Part shown: one piece after another, positions 1-8,293 of the stretch | Numbering within the stretch: the first letter of the stretch is position 1 | Layout: every line of letters begins with the position of its first letter | NCBI GenBank assembly: GCA_045645805.1 | Contig: JAZRJL010000032.1 | Location: 1-58,591, forward strand | Length of the DNA: 58,591 nt | Source of the DNA: SIG440 sp045645805 | GTDB taxonomy: Bacteria > Bacillota > Clostridia > Monoglobales > Monoglobaceae | Direction of reading: 5' to 3' | Notes under the pieces: generated by a model | Told to the model about the DNA's origin: nothing | Seen by the model: only the letters and a program-made list of their open reading frames with translations | Databases searched by the model: none | Translations under genes and position numbers: made by a program

Positions 1-13
1 GATGGTTTTTAAC

Positions 14-274
14 ATGTTTGAAAAAGAAGTTGTTGTTCAGAATCAGGTTGGTCTGCATGCAAGACCTGCAACTTTTTTTATTCAAAAGGCTAATGAATTT
101 AAATCAAGCATTTGGGTTGAAAAGGATGAAAGAAGGGTTAATGCAAAAAGCTTACTTGGGGTTTTGTCATTAGGTATTACAAAAGGTCTCAGCATCAGCA
201 TCATCGCTGAAGGTTCAGACGAGGAAGAGGCTGTTAACGGTCTTGTTGCTTTAGTTTCTTCTGACTTTGCATAA
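14..274 (+). CDS. ptsH: HPr, phosphocarrier protein of the PTS
   Basis: This 86-residue protein carries phosphate from enzyme I to sugar-specific EIIA proteins and, in Firmicutes, acts with CcpA in catabolite control. The GLHARPA motif contains the histidine that is phosphorylated, and KSLLGVLSLG contains the regulatory serine. An in-frame ATG also exists at position 2, but starting at 14 puts these residues exactly at His15 and Ser46, the canonical numbering, so 14 is chosen. Having His15 (not Gln) argues against the paralogue Crh. The gene is followed by a terminator, so it is probably the last gene of an upstream operon outside the window; in related genomes that operon holds rapZ, yvcK and whiA (inference). 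Confidence 0.93.
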   Translation: MFEKEVVVQNQVGLHARPATFFIQKANEFKSSIWVEKDERRVNAKSLLGVLSLGITKGLSISIIAEGSDEEEAVNGLVALVSSDFA

Positions 275-310
275 TGTAATATTAATTATAAATACAACTT
301 TGCTTATAAA

Positions 311-338
311 AAATGTCTTACATTGGTAAGGCATTTTT
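311..338 (+). terminator. Rho-independent terminator after HPr
   Basis: An 11-base-pair stem (311-321 with 326-336, one G-T pair) closes a 4-base loop and is followed by a run of T. It lies 37 bases after the HPr stop codon and before the uvrC ribosome site. Confidence 0.85.
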
Positions 339-374
339 GTAGTTTTGGAGAAGTTTTGAAAGGAGGAGTTTATT

Positions 375-2237
375 GTGAATGCTAAAATAAAGGAAAAGCT
401 TTTAACTTTGCCGTTTGTTCCAGGTGTTTATATTATGAAGGATTTGGATGGAAATATAATTTACGTAGGCAAAAGCAAAGTGCTTAAAAACCGAGTAAGT
501 CAGTATTTTCAAAATAGTGCAGCGCACACGCCCAAAACCCTGGCAATGGTGTCCAATGTTGATGATTTTGAATATATAGTCACAGATACCGAGGCGGAAG
601 CATTGGCACTTGAATGCAATCTGATAAAAAAACACAGACCTAAATATAACATTCTTTTAAAGGATGATAAACAATATCCGTATATCACAATTACTGCTGA
701 AGAAGATTTTCCAAGACTTTTTATGACCCGTACATTAAAAAAAGATAAAAATTTATACTTTGGACCATTTATGACGGCTCTTAACGTAAAAGAATCAGTT
801 GAAGAAATACGAAAAATATTTAAAATAAGAAGCTGCAATAAATCGATATCTGAAAATAATCAGGAATCAAGACCTTGTCTTTATTATCAGATAGGTCAAT
901 GCAGTGCACCCTGTTGTGGTAAAATATCAAAAACAGAATATTTAAAAAATATAAATGAAATAGCATCAGTGTTAAACGGCAATTATATAAAAGTGGTAAA
1001 TTCACTAAAAGAAAAAATGCAATCAGCCTCAGATAATATGGAGTTTGAAAAAGCCGCACAAATCAGAGATAAAATAATGCATATAAAAGCCCTTAGTGAA
1101 AAGCAAAAAATATCTTCAACCGCTGATGGCAATATGGATTTTATAGGAATTTACAAAGAAGACGAAAGTTTTTGCATTCAAATTTTATATTATCGCAAAG
1201 GAAGTGCTGTAGGGTCGGAATACTTTACACTTGAAAATGAGAAAAGTTTGTCTAAATACGTCTTAGAGAGCTTTGTAAAGCAGTTCTACTTTACACAAAA
1301 TAAAATCCCGAAGGAAATTTATTTATCCGAAGAAATAGAAGATAGAGAGTCTATTGAGGAGTGGCTTGGAAAAAATTGCGGACATAAAGTGTCTTTTGTT
1401 GTACCAAAACGTGGCAACAAGGCAGAAATAATGAAAATGGTTTTAAAAAACGCTCAGGAATCATTATATAAAGACCGATTTTTAAAAAATCGAAACGAGA
1501 CCTACCAAAACCGAATGCTTGCTCAGCTCAAGGATTTGCTTTCGCTTAATACAGTTCCTTCGCGAATTGAAGCATATGATATTTCAAATTTCTCAGGAGC
1601 ATCTTCGACAGGCGTTGAAGTTGTTTACAAAAACGCATTGCCCGCAAAGTCGCTATATAGAAAATTCAATATAAAAACCGTAGAAGGCTCAGATGATTAC
1701 GAAAGTATGCGTGAAGTAATTGCACGAAGAATAAATGAGGCATATAAAGAGGAAGATATGATAGCAAAAGGTGAGCTGACACTTGATAAGGCTAAGTTTT
1801 TGCCTCTTCCTGAACTTATTTTGCTTGATGGCGGTAAAGGACATGTAAACGCAATAAAGCCTCTTATTGATACATTCGGTGAGGAAATTGCCCTTTACGG
1901 ACTTGTAAAGGATGATTCACACAAAACCAGAGGTGTAACAGATGGTGAAAAGGAATATATCCTTGATAAAAAGTCAGAGCTTTTTAAATTCCTTATGAGT
2001 ATACAAGAAGAGGTACATCGTTTTGCAATAACAGCAACAAGAAAAAAACACGAGAAATCCAATATGTCTTCTGAACTTGAAAATATTTCAGGAATCGGTC
2101 CTGGGTTAAGAAAAAAATTGCTTTTACACTTTGGCGGAATAAAAAAAATAAAGCTGGCAACAAAGGACGAGCTTTCAAAGGTTGTAAGCGAGAAGCTTGC
2201 CGAAAGAATAATTGAATATTTCAAAAACAAAGGGTGA
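375..2237 (+). CDS. uvrC: Excinuclease ABC subunit C
   Basis: UvrC makes the two incisions around bulky DNA lesions after UvrA and UvrB have marked them. At 620 residues it has the normal family length. The order of domains is an N-terminal GIY-YIG nuclease (GVYIM and IIYVGKSK, about residues 15-35), four cysteines near residues 154-180 (RPC, GQCSAPC) that match the iron-sulfur site described for UvrC, a UVR motif that binds UvrB (about 200-235), the RNase H-like second nuclease with EAYDISN, and a C-terminal helix-hairpin-helix (ISGIGPGLRKKLL). The start is GTG at 375, preceded by a strong AGGAGG at 361-366. The next gene begins 4 bases after the stop. Confidence 0.97.
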   Translation: MNAKIKEKLLTLPFVPGVYIMKDLDGNIIYVGKSKVLKNRVSQYFQNSAAHTPKTLAMVSNVDDFEYIVTDTEAEALALECNLIKKHRPKYNILLKDDKQYPYITITAEEDFPRLFMTRTLKKDKNLYFGPFMTALNVKESVEEIRKIFKIRSCNKSISENNQESRPCLYYQIGQCSAPCCGKISKTEYLKNINEIASVLNGNYIKVVNSLKEKMQSASDNMEFEKAAQIRDKIMHIKALSEKQKISSTADGNMDFIGIYKEDESFCIQILYYRKGSAVGSEYFTLENEKSLSKYVLESFVKQFYFTQNKIPKEIYLSEEIEDRESIEEWLGKNCGHKVSFVVPKRGNKAEIMKMVLKNAQESLYKDRFLKNRNETYQNRMLAQLKDLLSLNTVPSRIEAYDISNFSGASSTGVEVVYKNALPAKSLYRKFNIKTVEGSDDYESMREVIARRINEAYKEEDMIAKGELTLDKAKFLPLPELILLDGGKGHVNAIKPLIDTFGEEIALYGLVKDDSHKTRGVTDGEKEYILDKKSELFKFLMSIQEEVHRFAITATRKKHEKSNMSSELENISGIGPGLRKKLLLHFGGIKKIKLATKDELSKVVSEKLAERIIEYFKNKG

Positions 2238-2241
2238 TTGT

Positions 2242-2955
2242 GTGGGTATAATTATTGATTGCAAAGTAAATAAAGAAATTATTTGCAGATTACAAAGTTT
2301 GGGCATAAATATGTTTAAATCAATTTCAATTGAATTTTTATATTCACCGGTAAACACACATCCTGATATGCAAATCCATTTTATCGATGGTGTAACAGCC
2401 GTTGTTGCACCATCGGCTTATAAGCATTATAAATCTGTTTTGCCTCAAAATATACAGCTTATAAAAGGTGCATCCGACCCTGGCAGCACCTATCCTGAGG
2501 ATTGTGCATATAATGTAGCAAGATTGGGCAATAAAATAATAGGAAACCTGTCATATCTTGATACAAAAATTATTGAAATTTATAAAGAGCGTGGTAAAAC
2601 CTTTATTGACGTAAAGCAGGGCTATGCAAAGTGTAATTTATGTATTATTGATAAAAAATCTGTAATAACAGAGGATGAGGGACTTTGCCGTACCCTGAGA
2701 AACCTTGGTTTAGATGTTTTAAAGATAAGCCAAGGAGAGGTCGGACTAAAAAATTTTCCCTACGGCTTTATAGGTGGAGCATCAGGTCTTTTGGATAATA
2801 AAAGGCTATTATTCTACGGAGATTTAAAGCTTCATCCTGATTATGATGAAATCAGAAATTTTGTAAAGCGAAAAGGAGTTGACATAATTTGCTTATCGTC
2901 AACCAAACTTTTTGACTATGGAAGCATTTTGTATTTTGATGACAGTTTTAAATAA
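2242..2955 (+). CDS. Conserved protein of unknown function, probably the DUF6873 family
   Basis: The 237-residue protein has no signal peptide or membrane segment. I connect it from memory with the clostridial DUF6873 family, whose members share the block GYAKCNLCIID followed by a G-F-I-G-G-A-S-G-L segment near the C terminus; this assignment is moderately sure. Repeated alternation of strand and helix and several Asp/Glu/Asn turns suggest a compact enzyme-like fold, but no catalytic motif is recognisable. An upstream ATG at 2212 would overlap uvrC by 26 bases. GTG at 2242 is preferred because AAAGGG lies at the right distance before it (2229-2234). The gene is tightly coupled to uvrC and ytxC, which shows co-transcription rather than function. 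Confidence 0.72.
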   Translation: MGIIIDCKVNKEIICRLQSLGINMFKSISIEFLYSPVNTHPDMQIHFIDGVTAVVAPSAYKHYKSVLPQNIQLIKGASDPGSTYPEDCAYNVARLGNKIIGNLSYLDTKIIEIYKERGKTFIDVKQGYAKCNLCIIDKKSVITEDEGLCRTLRNLGLDVLKISQGEVGLKNFPYGFIGGASGLLDNKRLLFYGDLKLHPDYDEIRNFVKRKGVDIICLSSTKLFDYGSILYFDDSFK

Positions 2956-2976
2956 ATTAATTTGGAGCTGTGATAT

Positions 2977-3792
2977 ATGGTAGAAAACATTTTGACGGTA
3001 AAATCAAAATCTATGGCTTTGATGCAAAGCAATATGATTCTTACTGAAAACATCGATTATTTTTGTATTGACAAAGGAACGGTAAAGGAAGAGCAGAGTA
3101 TTGTTTTTGTGATAAGATTTATTGGTATTTTGCCAACAAACGAAATTGCTGAAAATCTTGCTGATGTTATAATATCAAACTTTGAATATGATATTATAAA
3201 AGATGTTTTGCAAGAAAAATTTATTGGTTTTACCCACGATGAAGTGCTTGAAATAATTGAAACAACAAAACGTTCATTGGTTTTTTTTAATGAAATTTAC
3301 GGAAGAAGAATAATTGTTAAAAAAATAACAAATTATATCTCTGAATATTCAAGCTTATCTATTGAAGGTTTTATAAGATTTCGGATAAAAGAGTATAGAC
3401 GAGCGGTTGAAATGTTTATATTTGAAGCAATAGAGGAATTGCAGATAAAAAATGAATATTATGATTTTATTCAGCTGTTAAAGATTTATATAGAAACTTG
3501 CCCAAGCTTGATTGATTTTGTTCATATAAAAATTGATTCATCAGGTAAATATTCATTTTATGACTTTAAAAAAGCAGAAATTAGGCTTGAAAATGAAAAG
3601 TCAGATTCAATAGAAATTTTTCTCACAATGGATGACCTTGTAATGAACATTTTAATTTCATTGGCGCCAAAACGAATTTTGTGGCATATAAATCCCCAAT
3701 ATCCAAATTCAAAAATATTAAATACATTAAAACAAATATTCGGTGAAAGACTTTCTGTGTGTAACGGTTGTGAATTTTGTTCAGATAATTAA
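2977..3792 (+). CDS. ytxC: Putative sporulation protein YtxC
   Basis: The 271-residue protein matches the YtxC family of endospore formers, whose members were linked to sporulation but whose biochemical role is not known. The recognisable parts are the central EGFIRFRIKEYR block (about residues 130-140), the predicted helical middle, an MNILISLAPKRI block near residue 225, and a C-terminal FGERLSVCNGCEFC with three cysteines that could bind a metal. There is no signal peptide. A GGAG at 2963-2966 precedes the ATG. It sits between the DUF6873-like gene and a separate promoter at 3821, so it probably ends the uvrC transcript, although no clear terminator hairpin follows it. Confidence 0.83.
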   Translation: MVENILTVKSKSMALMQSNMILTENIDYFCIDKGTVKEEQSIVFVIRFIGILPTNEIAENLADVIISNFEYDIIKDVLQEKFIGFTHDEVLEIIETTKRSLVFFNEIYGRRIIVKKITNYISEYSSLSIEGFIRFRIKEYRRAVEMFIFEAIEELQIKNEYYDFIQLLKIYIETCPSLIDFVHIKIDSSGKYSFYDFKKAEIRLENEKSDSIEIFLTMDDLVMNILISLAPKRILWHINPQYPNSKILNTLKQIFGERLSVCNGCEFCSDN

Positions 3793-3820
3793 AATTTAAA
3801 AAATTTTTCCTATAAAACAC

Positions 3821-3849
3821 TTGAAAAAGGGATAGATATATGTTATAAT
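3821..3849 (+). promoter_or_regulatory. Sigma-A promoter for the Xer-type recombinase
   Basis: The -35 TTGAAA (3821-3826) and -10 TATAAT (3844-3849) are separated by 17 bases, with an extended -10 TG at 3841-3842. The expected start of transcription is near 3856, just before the inverted repeat. Confidence 0.82.
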
Positions 3850-3863
3850 CAAAATACACATAA

Positions 3864-3889
3864 TTGCACATAATAAAAATTATGTGCAA
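3864..3889. repeat. Perfect 11-bp inverted repeat between promoter and recombinase gene
   Basis: TTGCACATAAT (3864-3874) and its exact reverse complement (3879-3889) flank an AAAA spacer. It begins about 15 bases downstream of the -10 box and ends shortly before the ribosome site, so it could be an operator or an mRNA hairpin at the 5' end. No T run follows, which argues against a terminator. It does not resemble the clostridial or Bacillus SOS box, which carries GAAC and GTTC half sites. Confidence 0.7.
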
Positions 3890-3909
3890 TAAAGAGGGGG
3901 TAAATTTCC

Positions 3910-4878
3910 GTGGATAAGTATTTTGATGTCCCTGAGCCTTTGATTTCATTTCTAATATATATCGAAAATATTCAGGGCAAATCACAAAAAACAGCCAAAA
4001 GCTACTACTATGATTTGCGTGCCTTCTACAGATTTTTAAAAATGAAATTTGGTAATATCTCTAACAGGACTGAATTTGATGCAATTGATGTATCTGATGT
4101 TGATTTATCCTATGTTAAACGTGTTGATTTAAATTTGATTTATGAATATATGAATTACATAAACCGGGAACGCCAAAATGGACCAACCTCCCGTGCAAGA
4201 AAAATTGCTTCAATTAGATCTTATTTTAAATATCTTTATAAAATGGGTATTCTTGAAGAAAACCCCACAGCCGAGCTTGAAACCATAAAGCTTCGTAAAA
4301 AGCTGCCGTCTTTTTTTACTCTTGAAGACAGTATGACACTTCTTTCGGAAATTGACGGTAAAAATGCTACAAGAGATTATTGTATAATAACATTATTCTT
4401 AAATTGTGGTATGCGTCTTGCTGAGCTTGTTGGAATTAACATAACTGATATTCGGGGTGATACGTTAACTGTTGTTGGTAAGGGCAACAAAGAACGCACC
4501 ATATACCTTAATCAGGCTTGTCTGAATGCCTTGAATGATTATATGGCAGAACGCAAAACTATGACCGCAACTGCATCGGACAAAAATGCACTGTTTTTAT
4601 CGTCACGTCATCAACGAATTAGTCGCAGAACCGTTCAGCATATTGTTGAAACCAATGTCCGTAAAATTGGACTTGATCCTCACAAATATACTACACACAA
4701 GCTGCGTCATACTGCAGCAACATTAATGTATCAGGCAGGTGTTGATATTCGTTCGCTTCAGGAAATACTGGGCCACGAACAGCTTTCAACAACAGAAATT
4801 TACACACATATCAACAGCGAACAATTAAAAGCAGCTGTTGCCTCCAACCCCCTTGCCGGAATAAAAAAAGAAAAATAA
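3910..4878 (+). CDS. xerC: Tyrosine recombinase, XerC/XerD type
   Basis: This 322-residue site-specific recombinase has an N-terminal SAM-like core-binding domain (about 1-115) and a C-terminal catalytic domain with the full set of active residues: Arg169 (GMRLAEL), Lys near 193 (GKGNKER), His263 and Arg266 (HKLRH), His289 (LGH) and the nucleophile Tyr298 (EIYTHI). This is the pattern of Xer proteins that resolve chromosome dimers at dif. Start is GTG at 3910 behind AGAGGGGG (3893-3900). It has its own promoter and terminator. No excisionase, attachment-site repeats or cargo genes lie nearby, so a housekeeping role is more likely than an integrase; XerC and XerD cannot be told apart here. Confidence 0.88.
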   Translation: MDKYFDVPEPLISFLIYIENIQGKSQKTAKSYYYDLRAFYRFLKMKFGNISNRTEFDAIDVSDVDLSYVKRVDLNLIYEYMNYINRERQNGPTSRARKIASIRSYFKYLYKMGILEENPTAELETIKLRKKLPSFFTLEDSMTLLSEIDGKNATRDYCIITLFLNCGMRLAELVGINITDIRGDTLTVVGKGNKERTIYLNQACLNALNDYMAERKTMTATASDKNALFLSSRHQRISRRTVQHIVETNVRKIGLDPHKYTTHKLRHTAATLMYQAGVDIRSLQEILGHEQLSTTEIYTHINSEQLKAAVASNPLAGIKKEK

Positions 4879-4882
4879 TTTA

Positions 4883-4921
4883 TTTAGGTTTACATAATTA
4901 TATTATGTAAACCTAAATTTT
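4883..4921. terminator. Bidirectional terminator between recombinase and ldh
   Basis: A perfect 16-base-pair stem (4883-4898 with 4902-4917) with a 3-base loop lies between the two converging stop codons and is followed by T residues on the + strand. It overlaps the last codon of ldh. Confidence 0.85.
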
Positions 4922-5867
4922 AATATCCTATTTCTGCAGCAAGCTTTTTCAAAGTTTCAGCAGATTTTTGTAAATCGTTTATTTCGTTTTCGCTGAAGTT
5001 TATTTCAAGTATTTTTTCCGCACCCTCACTTGAAACCAAAGTTGGCACAGCAAGACACATACCACTTATACCATACTGTCCGTCAAGCATACTTGAAACA
5101 GTTAAAATGGATTTTTCATTACCTATTATACACTCCACTATTCTTTTTACTGAAAGTGCAATTGCATAGTATGTTGCACCCTTTTTTTCTATAATTTCAT
5201 ATGCAGAATTTTTTACTGTTTCGTAGAAATGATTTGTGCATATTGTATTTGTATCGCACATTTCCGAGGACTTACAAAATTCTTCAATACTCATACCTGC
5301 AACAGACGTGGTGCTCCATGCCGCAACCTCTGAGTCACCATGCTCGCCTATTATATAGGTATGCACGTTTCTTACATCAATATTTGCGTGCTCACCCAGC
5401 AGATATTTAAGCCTTGCTGTATCAAGAACTGTACCCGAACCAATTATGTGATTCCGTGAAAATCCTGATATTTTGTATGCCACATATGTCAGAATGTCAA
5501 CCGGATTTGTCACCATCATTATTATTGTATCGTCGTGGCAGTATTTAAGAACGTTTTCAACAATACTTTCGGTAATTTTTGCATTTCGTTTTAAAAGGTC
5601 AGTTCGTTTTTCACCCGGTTCCTGATTTGCACCTGCCGTAATAATTACCATATCCGAGCCTTTTATATCAGTATAGTCACCAGCTATTATTTTTACAGGT
5701 GATACAAAGCTTATTCCATGGTTCATATCAAGAGCATTGCCCTCGGCGCGGTCTTTGTCCTTATCAATAAGAACGATTTCAGATACCAGACCGCTAAGCA
5801 TAAGTGTATATGCGGTTGTAGAACCTACAGCACCGGCACCCACTATTGTAATTTTTCCTTTAAACAT
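4920..5867 (-). CDS. ldh: L-lactate dehydrogenase
   Basis: The enzyme reduces pyruvate to L-lactate and regenerates NAD+ during fermentation. Its 315 residues show the NAD-binding glycine motif (GAGAVGSTTAY, residue 8 onward), the substrate loop GANQEPGEKR, where Gln marks a lactate rather than malate dehydrogenase, LDTARLKYLL with the substrate-binding Arg, and GEHGDSE with the catalytic His. The start ATG has a clear GGAGGG site just upstream (5874-5879). It faces away from the glucokinase gene, with which it shares a 129-base divergent control region; I could not fix a convincing ldh promoter there. Confidence 0.95.
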   Translation of the reverse strand: MFKGKITIVGAGAVGSTTAYTLMLSGLVSEIVLIDKDKDRAEGNALDMNHGISFVSPVKIIAGDYTDIKGSDMVIITAGANQEPGEKRTDLLKRNAKITESIVENVLKYCHDDTIIMMVTNPVDILTYVAYKISGFSRNHIIGSGTVLDTARLKYLLGEHANIDVRNVHTYIIGEHGDSEVAAWSTTSVAGMSIEEFCKSSEMCDTNTICTNHFYETVKNSAYEIIEKKGATYYAIALSVKRIVECIIGNEKSILTVSSMLDGQYGISGMCLAVPTLVSSEGAEKILEINFSENEINDLQKSAETLKKLAAEIGY

Positions 5868-5935
5868 AAATTTCCCTCCGTCAAAACTATATTTGTTTTA
5901 GTTTGCGTATTTTAATATTTTATATTCAAAAGTCA

Positions 5936-5964
5936 TTTACAAAAATTAATTTATATGTTATAAT
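5936..5964 (+). promoter_or_regulatory. Sigma-A promoter for glucokinase
   Basis: TTTACA (5936-5941) and TATAAT (5959-5964) are 17 bases apart with an extended TG at 5956-5957. Confidence 0.8.
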
Positions 5965-5996
5965 TTAGAAAAATATTTTTTTGAGGTGAACAAATT

Positions 5997-6944
5997 ATGT
6001 ATTATATAGGCATTGACCTTGGCGGAACAAATATCGCAGTTGGTATTGTAGATAAGGACGGCAATATTATTAACAAAACCTCCTCCCCCACGCCCGCTCA
6101 AGGTGATTATAAAGAAATTGTTGCTGCAATGGTAAATCTTTCTCAAAAGCTTGTTAAAGATTCTGGTTTTCAGCTCAGTGATATTGAAGCTGTGGGTATC
6201 GCGTCTCCCGGTTCTATTGATTATAAGAAGAATTCGGTTGCATATGCAAACAATCTTAAATTTAACGATTCTCCTGTTGGGGATGAGTTCCAAAGCCTTT
6301 GGAAAGTCCCCGTTATTCTTGAAAATGATGCAAATGCCGCAACCTTTGGTGAATATATGATAAACGGCAACAATGCTGAGATTTTTGCTGCAATTACCCT
6401 TGGTACAGGGGTTGGCAGCGGAATTATCATTGACGGAAAGGTTTTCAGAGGTTCAAACGGAGCCGGTGTTGAAATCGGTCACACAACTCTTGTACATAAC
6501 GGACTGCCCTGTACCTGTGGTAAAAAAGGTTGTTGGGAGGTTTATGCGGCAGCAACTGCTCTTGTAAGACAGACAAAAGAAGCAATTGAAAAACATCCCG
6601 AAAGTCTTATGGCAAAGCTTGCAGCTGAACATGGAAAGGTAAACGGCAGAACTGCTTTTGACGCAGCAAAACAAGGTGATGCAATTGCAAAAGAGGTTGT
6701 TGATAATTACATCTGTTATGTAGCAGACGGCATCGTAAATATAGTAAACACCTTCCAACCAAACAAGGTTGTTATTGGTGGCGGCATCAGCAACGAGGGT
6801 GAATATCTTCTTGCTCCTATCCGTGAATATGTTAAAAAATATGATTACAACAAGCTTTTTACCCGGGTTGAAATCGAAGCAGCTACACTCTTTAATGATG
6901 CCGGTATAATTGGTGCAGCACTACTTGCAAAAAGTATAATTTAA
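5997..6944 (+). CDS. glcK: ROK-family glucokinase
   Basis: The protein phosphorylates glucose with ATP to feed glycolysis. The 315 residues begin with the ATP-binding motif GIDLGGTNIAVG, and contain the catalytic ENDANAA with its aspartate, the ROK zinc motif CTCGKKGCW (C-x-C-G-x2-G-C), and the second phosphate motif GGGISNEGEY. The lack of an N-terminal helix-turn-helix separates it from ROK repressors. A GAGGTG ribosome site (5983-5988) precedes ATG. It is a single-gene unit with its own promoter and terminator, and complements the glycolytic genes at 32-36 kb. Confidence 0.93.
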   Translation: MYYIGIDLGGTNIAVGIVDKDGNIINKTSSPTPAQGDYKEIVAAMVNLSQKLVKDSGFQLSDIEAVGIASPGSIDYKKNSVAYANNLKFNDSPVGDEFQSLWKVPVILENDANAATFGEYMINGNNAEIFAAITLGTGVGSGIIIDGKVFRGSNGAGVEIGHTTLVHNGLPCTCGKKGCWEVYAAATALVRQTKEAIEKHPESLMAKLAAEHGKVNGRTAFDAAKQGDAIAKEVVDNYICYVADGIVNIVNTFQPNKVVIGGGISNEGEYLLAPIREYVKKYDYNKLFTRVEIEAATLFNDAGIIGAALLAKSII

Positions 6945-6964
6945 AACATAATAGTAATAACAAA

Positions 6965-6994
6965 AACCCAAAGCAAAAATGCTTTGGGTTTTTT
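6965..6994. terminator. Bidirectional terminator between glucokinase and anti-sigma-like gene
   Basis: An 11-base-pair stem (6965-6975 with 6980-6990) with an AAAA loop is followed by T residues on both strands. It serves both converging genes. Confidence 0.9.
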
Positions 6995-6997
6995 ATG

Positions 6998-7747
6998 TTA
7001 ATTTTTCAAAAGATTATTGCTATTTGTCCAGATAATGTAATCATTTTCAATGAAACACTCATACATTTCAAAAAGATTACTCTTTATGACAAATTCGCAT
7101 AAAAGCGAGTTGTGGTCACCTACATTCCAAAGCCATCTGCCGAGATAATATTGCCCGTCCTCTGACTGAAACTTTCCTGCAATATCAAAAATAAACTGAT
7201 TTCCCGTTTCTAAATCTATTTCTCCAAAATAATCTTTTAGCATAGAATATATCAGCTGATTCTCATCCTCTGAAGAACTTTCTAAATTTGAAATAATGGC
7301 TTTATTTTCCTTAATTTCTGATAAATCCGGCTCAACCGATGCTGTCCGGTTTTTTTCAGCATATGAATAATGCTCTGACGATTGATTTTGAACTGTTTCT
7401 TCCTTTGTCAAATCGTTGGTTTCACCATATTTAACATTTTCTTCCTGACCAGCTGTTATGTCTACATCCTCTGTATCAAATTCATTTTTCAGAATTATTT
7501 CTTCATCATTTGATTTATTCTTAACAATTAATGTCTGGTCGGAATAGTTTAATTGTGTATAAATTACCGCTGAAACCGAAAGTATGAAAACAGCAGCAAG
7601 CACCGCTCCGTAACGTGCAGTAAATTTGTAAAGCTTTGATTTGGTTGATTGTTTGTTTTCAGTCTTTGCTTTTTCAAAAATTTTGTTTAAAAGTTCACGA
7701 TTTGGTTCGGTCTGGTCAATAAGTTCCTTATATTTTTTTCTAAACAA
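6998..7747 (-). CDS. Membrane-anchored protein, probable anti-sigma factor
   Basis: The 249-residue protein has a charged cytoplasmic N terminus (about 1-46), one transmembrane helix (about 48-67, AVLAAVFILSVSAVIY) and an acidic, Glu/Asp/Ser-rich extracellular part ending in a small unrecognised domain (about 155-249). The start is TTG at 7747, with a strong AAGGAGG 8 bases before it, and it overlaps the stop of the sigma gene by 8 bases, so the two are translationally coupled. This arrangement is typical of an anti-sigma factor that holds its ECF sigma factor at the membrane. I see no zinc-finger (H-x3-C-x2-C) motif, so it is not a ZAS-type anti-sigma factor. The function is inferred from context. 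Confidence 0.62.
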   Translation of the reverse strand: MFRKKYKELIDQTEPNRELLNKIFEKAKTENKQSTKSKLYKFTARYGAVLAAVFILSVSAVIYTQLNYSDQTLIVKNKSNDEEIILKNEFDTEDVDITAGQEENVKYGETNDLTKEETVQNQSSEHYSYAEKNRTASVEPDLSEIKENKAIISNLESSSEDENQLIYSMLKDYFGEIDLETGNQFIFDIAGKFQSEDGQYYLGRWLWNVGDHNSLLCEFVIKSNLFEMYECFIENDYIIWTNSNNLLKN

Positions 7748-8237
7748 AATCTATACCTCCTTTAAGCTTTTCACGCAGAATATTTCGTCCGCGACTGAGT
7801 TGAGATTTAACTGTTGAGGGATTAATTTTAAGATATTTTGATATGTCTTCTATTGACATATCTTCATAGTAAAACAAATGAATAACAGCACTGTACTTTG
7901 GCGGAAGTTCTTTAACAGCATAATATATATCACTTTTTTCTTCCATCTGGGCAACAGAATCTATTTCATTTTCAACGAGAGGAACTGTTTTTTTATACCA
8001 TGAATTGGAGAAAATATTATGCCCGCAGTTAATTGTTACACGAATCAACCACGCTTTGATATGTTCATCACTTTCAAAGCTTTTTTTGTTTTTTAAAAAA
8101 CGCAAAAAAACCTCCTGAACAACCTCGTCAGCATATTCACGTGATTTAACCTGCGCAAAAGCAAGCCGGTAAATCATATCAAAATATTTTTCAACTATTT
8201 GGTGTTTTTCATCGTTTGTAAGAATAATGTTTTTCAA
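7740..8237 (-). CDS. ECF-type RNA polymerase sigma factor
   Basis: The 165-residue protein has sigma region 2 (about 13-80, with YADEVVQEVFLRF and KAWLIRVTINC) and region 4 (about 105-155, with LPPKYSAVIHLFYYEDMS and the DNA-binding STVKSQLSRGR), and lacks regions 1 and 3. It should redirect RNA polymerase to a small set of stress promoters when released by the downstream membrane protein. The start is TTG at 8237 with GGAG about 10 bases before. Only 56 bases separate it from the rubredoxin fusion upstream, and that gap holds a TGCAAC-like element (8284-8289), a possible self-regulated promoter. Confidence 0.9.
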   Translation of the reverse strand: MKNIILTNDEKHQIVEKYFDMIYRLAFAQVKSREYADEVVQEVFLRFLKNKKSFESDEHIKAWLIRVTINCGHNIFSNSWYKKTVPLVENEIDSVAQMEEKSDIYYAVKELPPKYSAVIHLFYYEDMSIEDISKYLKINPSTVKSQLSRGRNILREKLKGGIDFV

Positions 8238-8293
8238 TCAAGCTAATCTCCTCTAATTTTAATACCTCTGAAAGCTTAAAAAAGTTGCAATAA

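Noticed and set aside
3910..4878. Tyrosine recombinase as integrase of a mobile element
   Set aside because: There are no flanking direct repeats, tRNA target, excisionase or cargo genes, and it has the size and motifs of housekeeping Xer proteins.
5868..5935. A promoter for ldh
   Set aside because: Several AT-rich hexamers occur on the minus strand, for example TAAAAT, but none has a fitting -35 at 16-18 bases.
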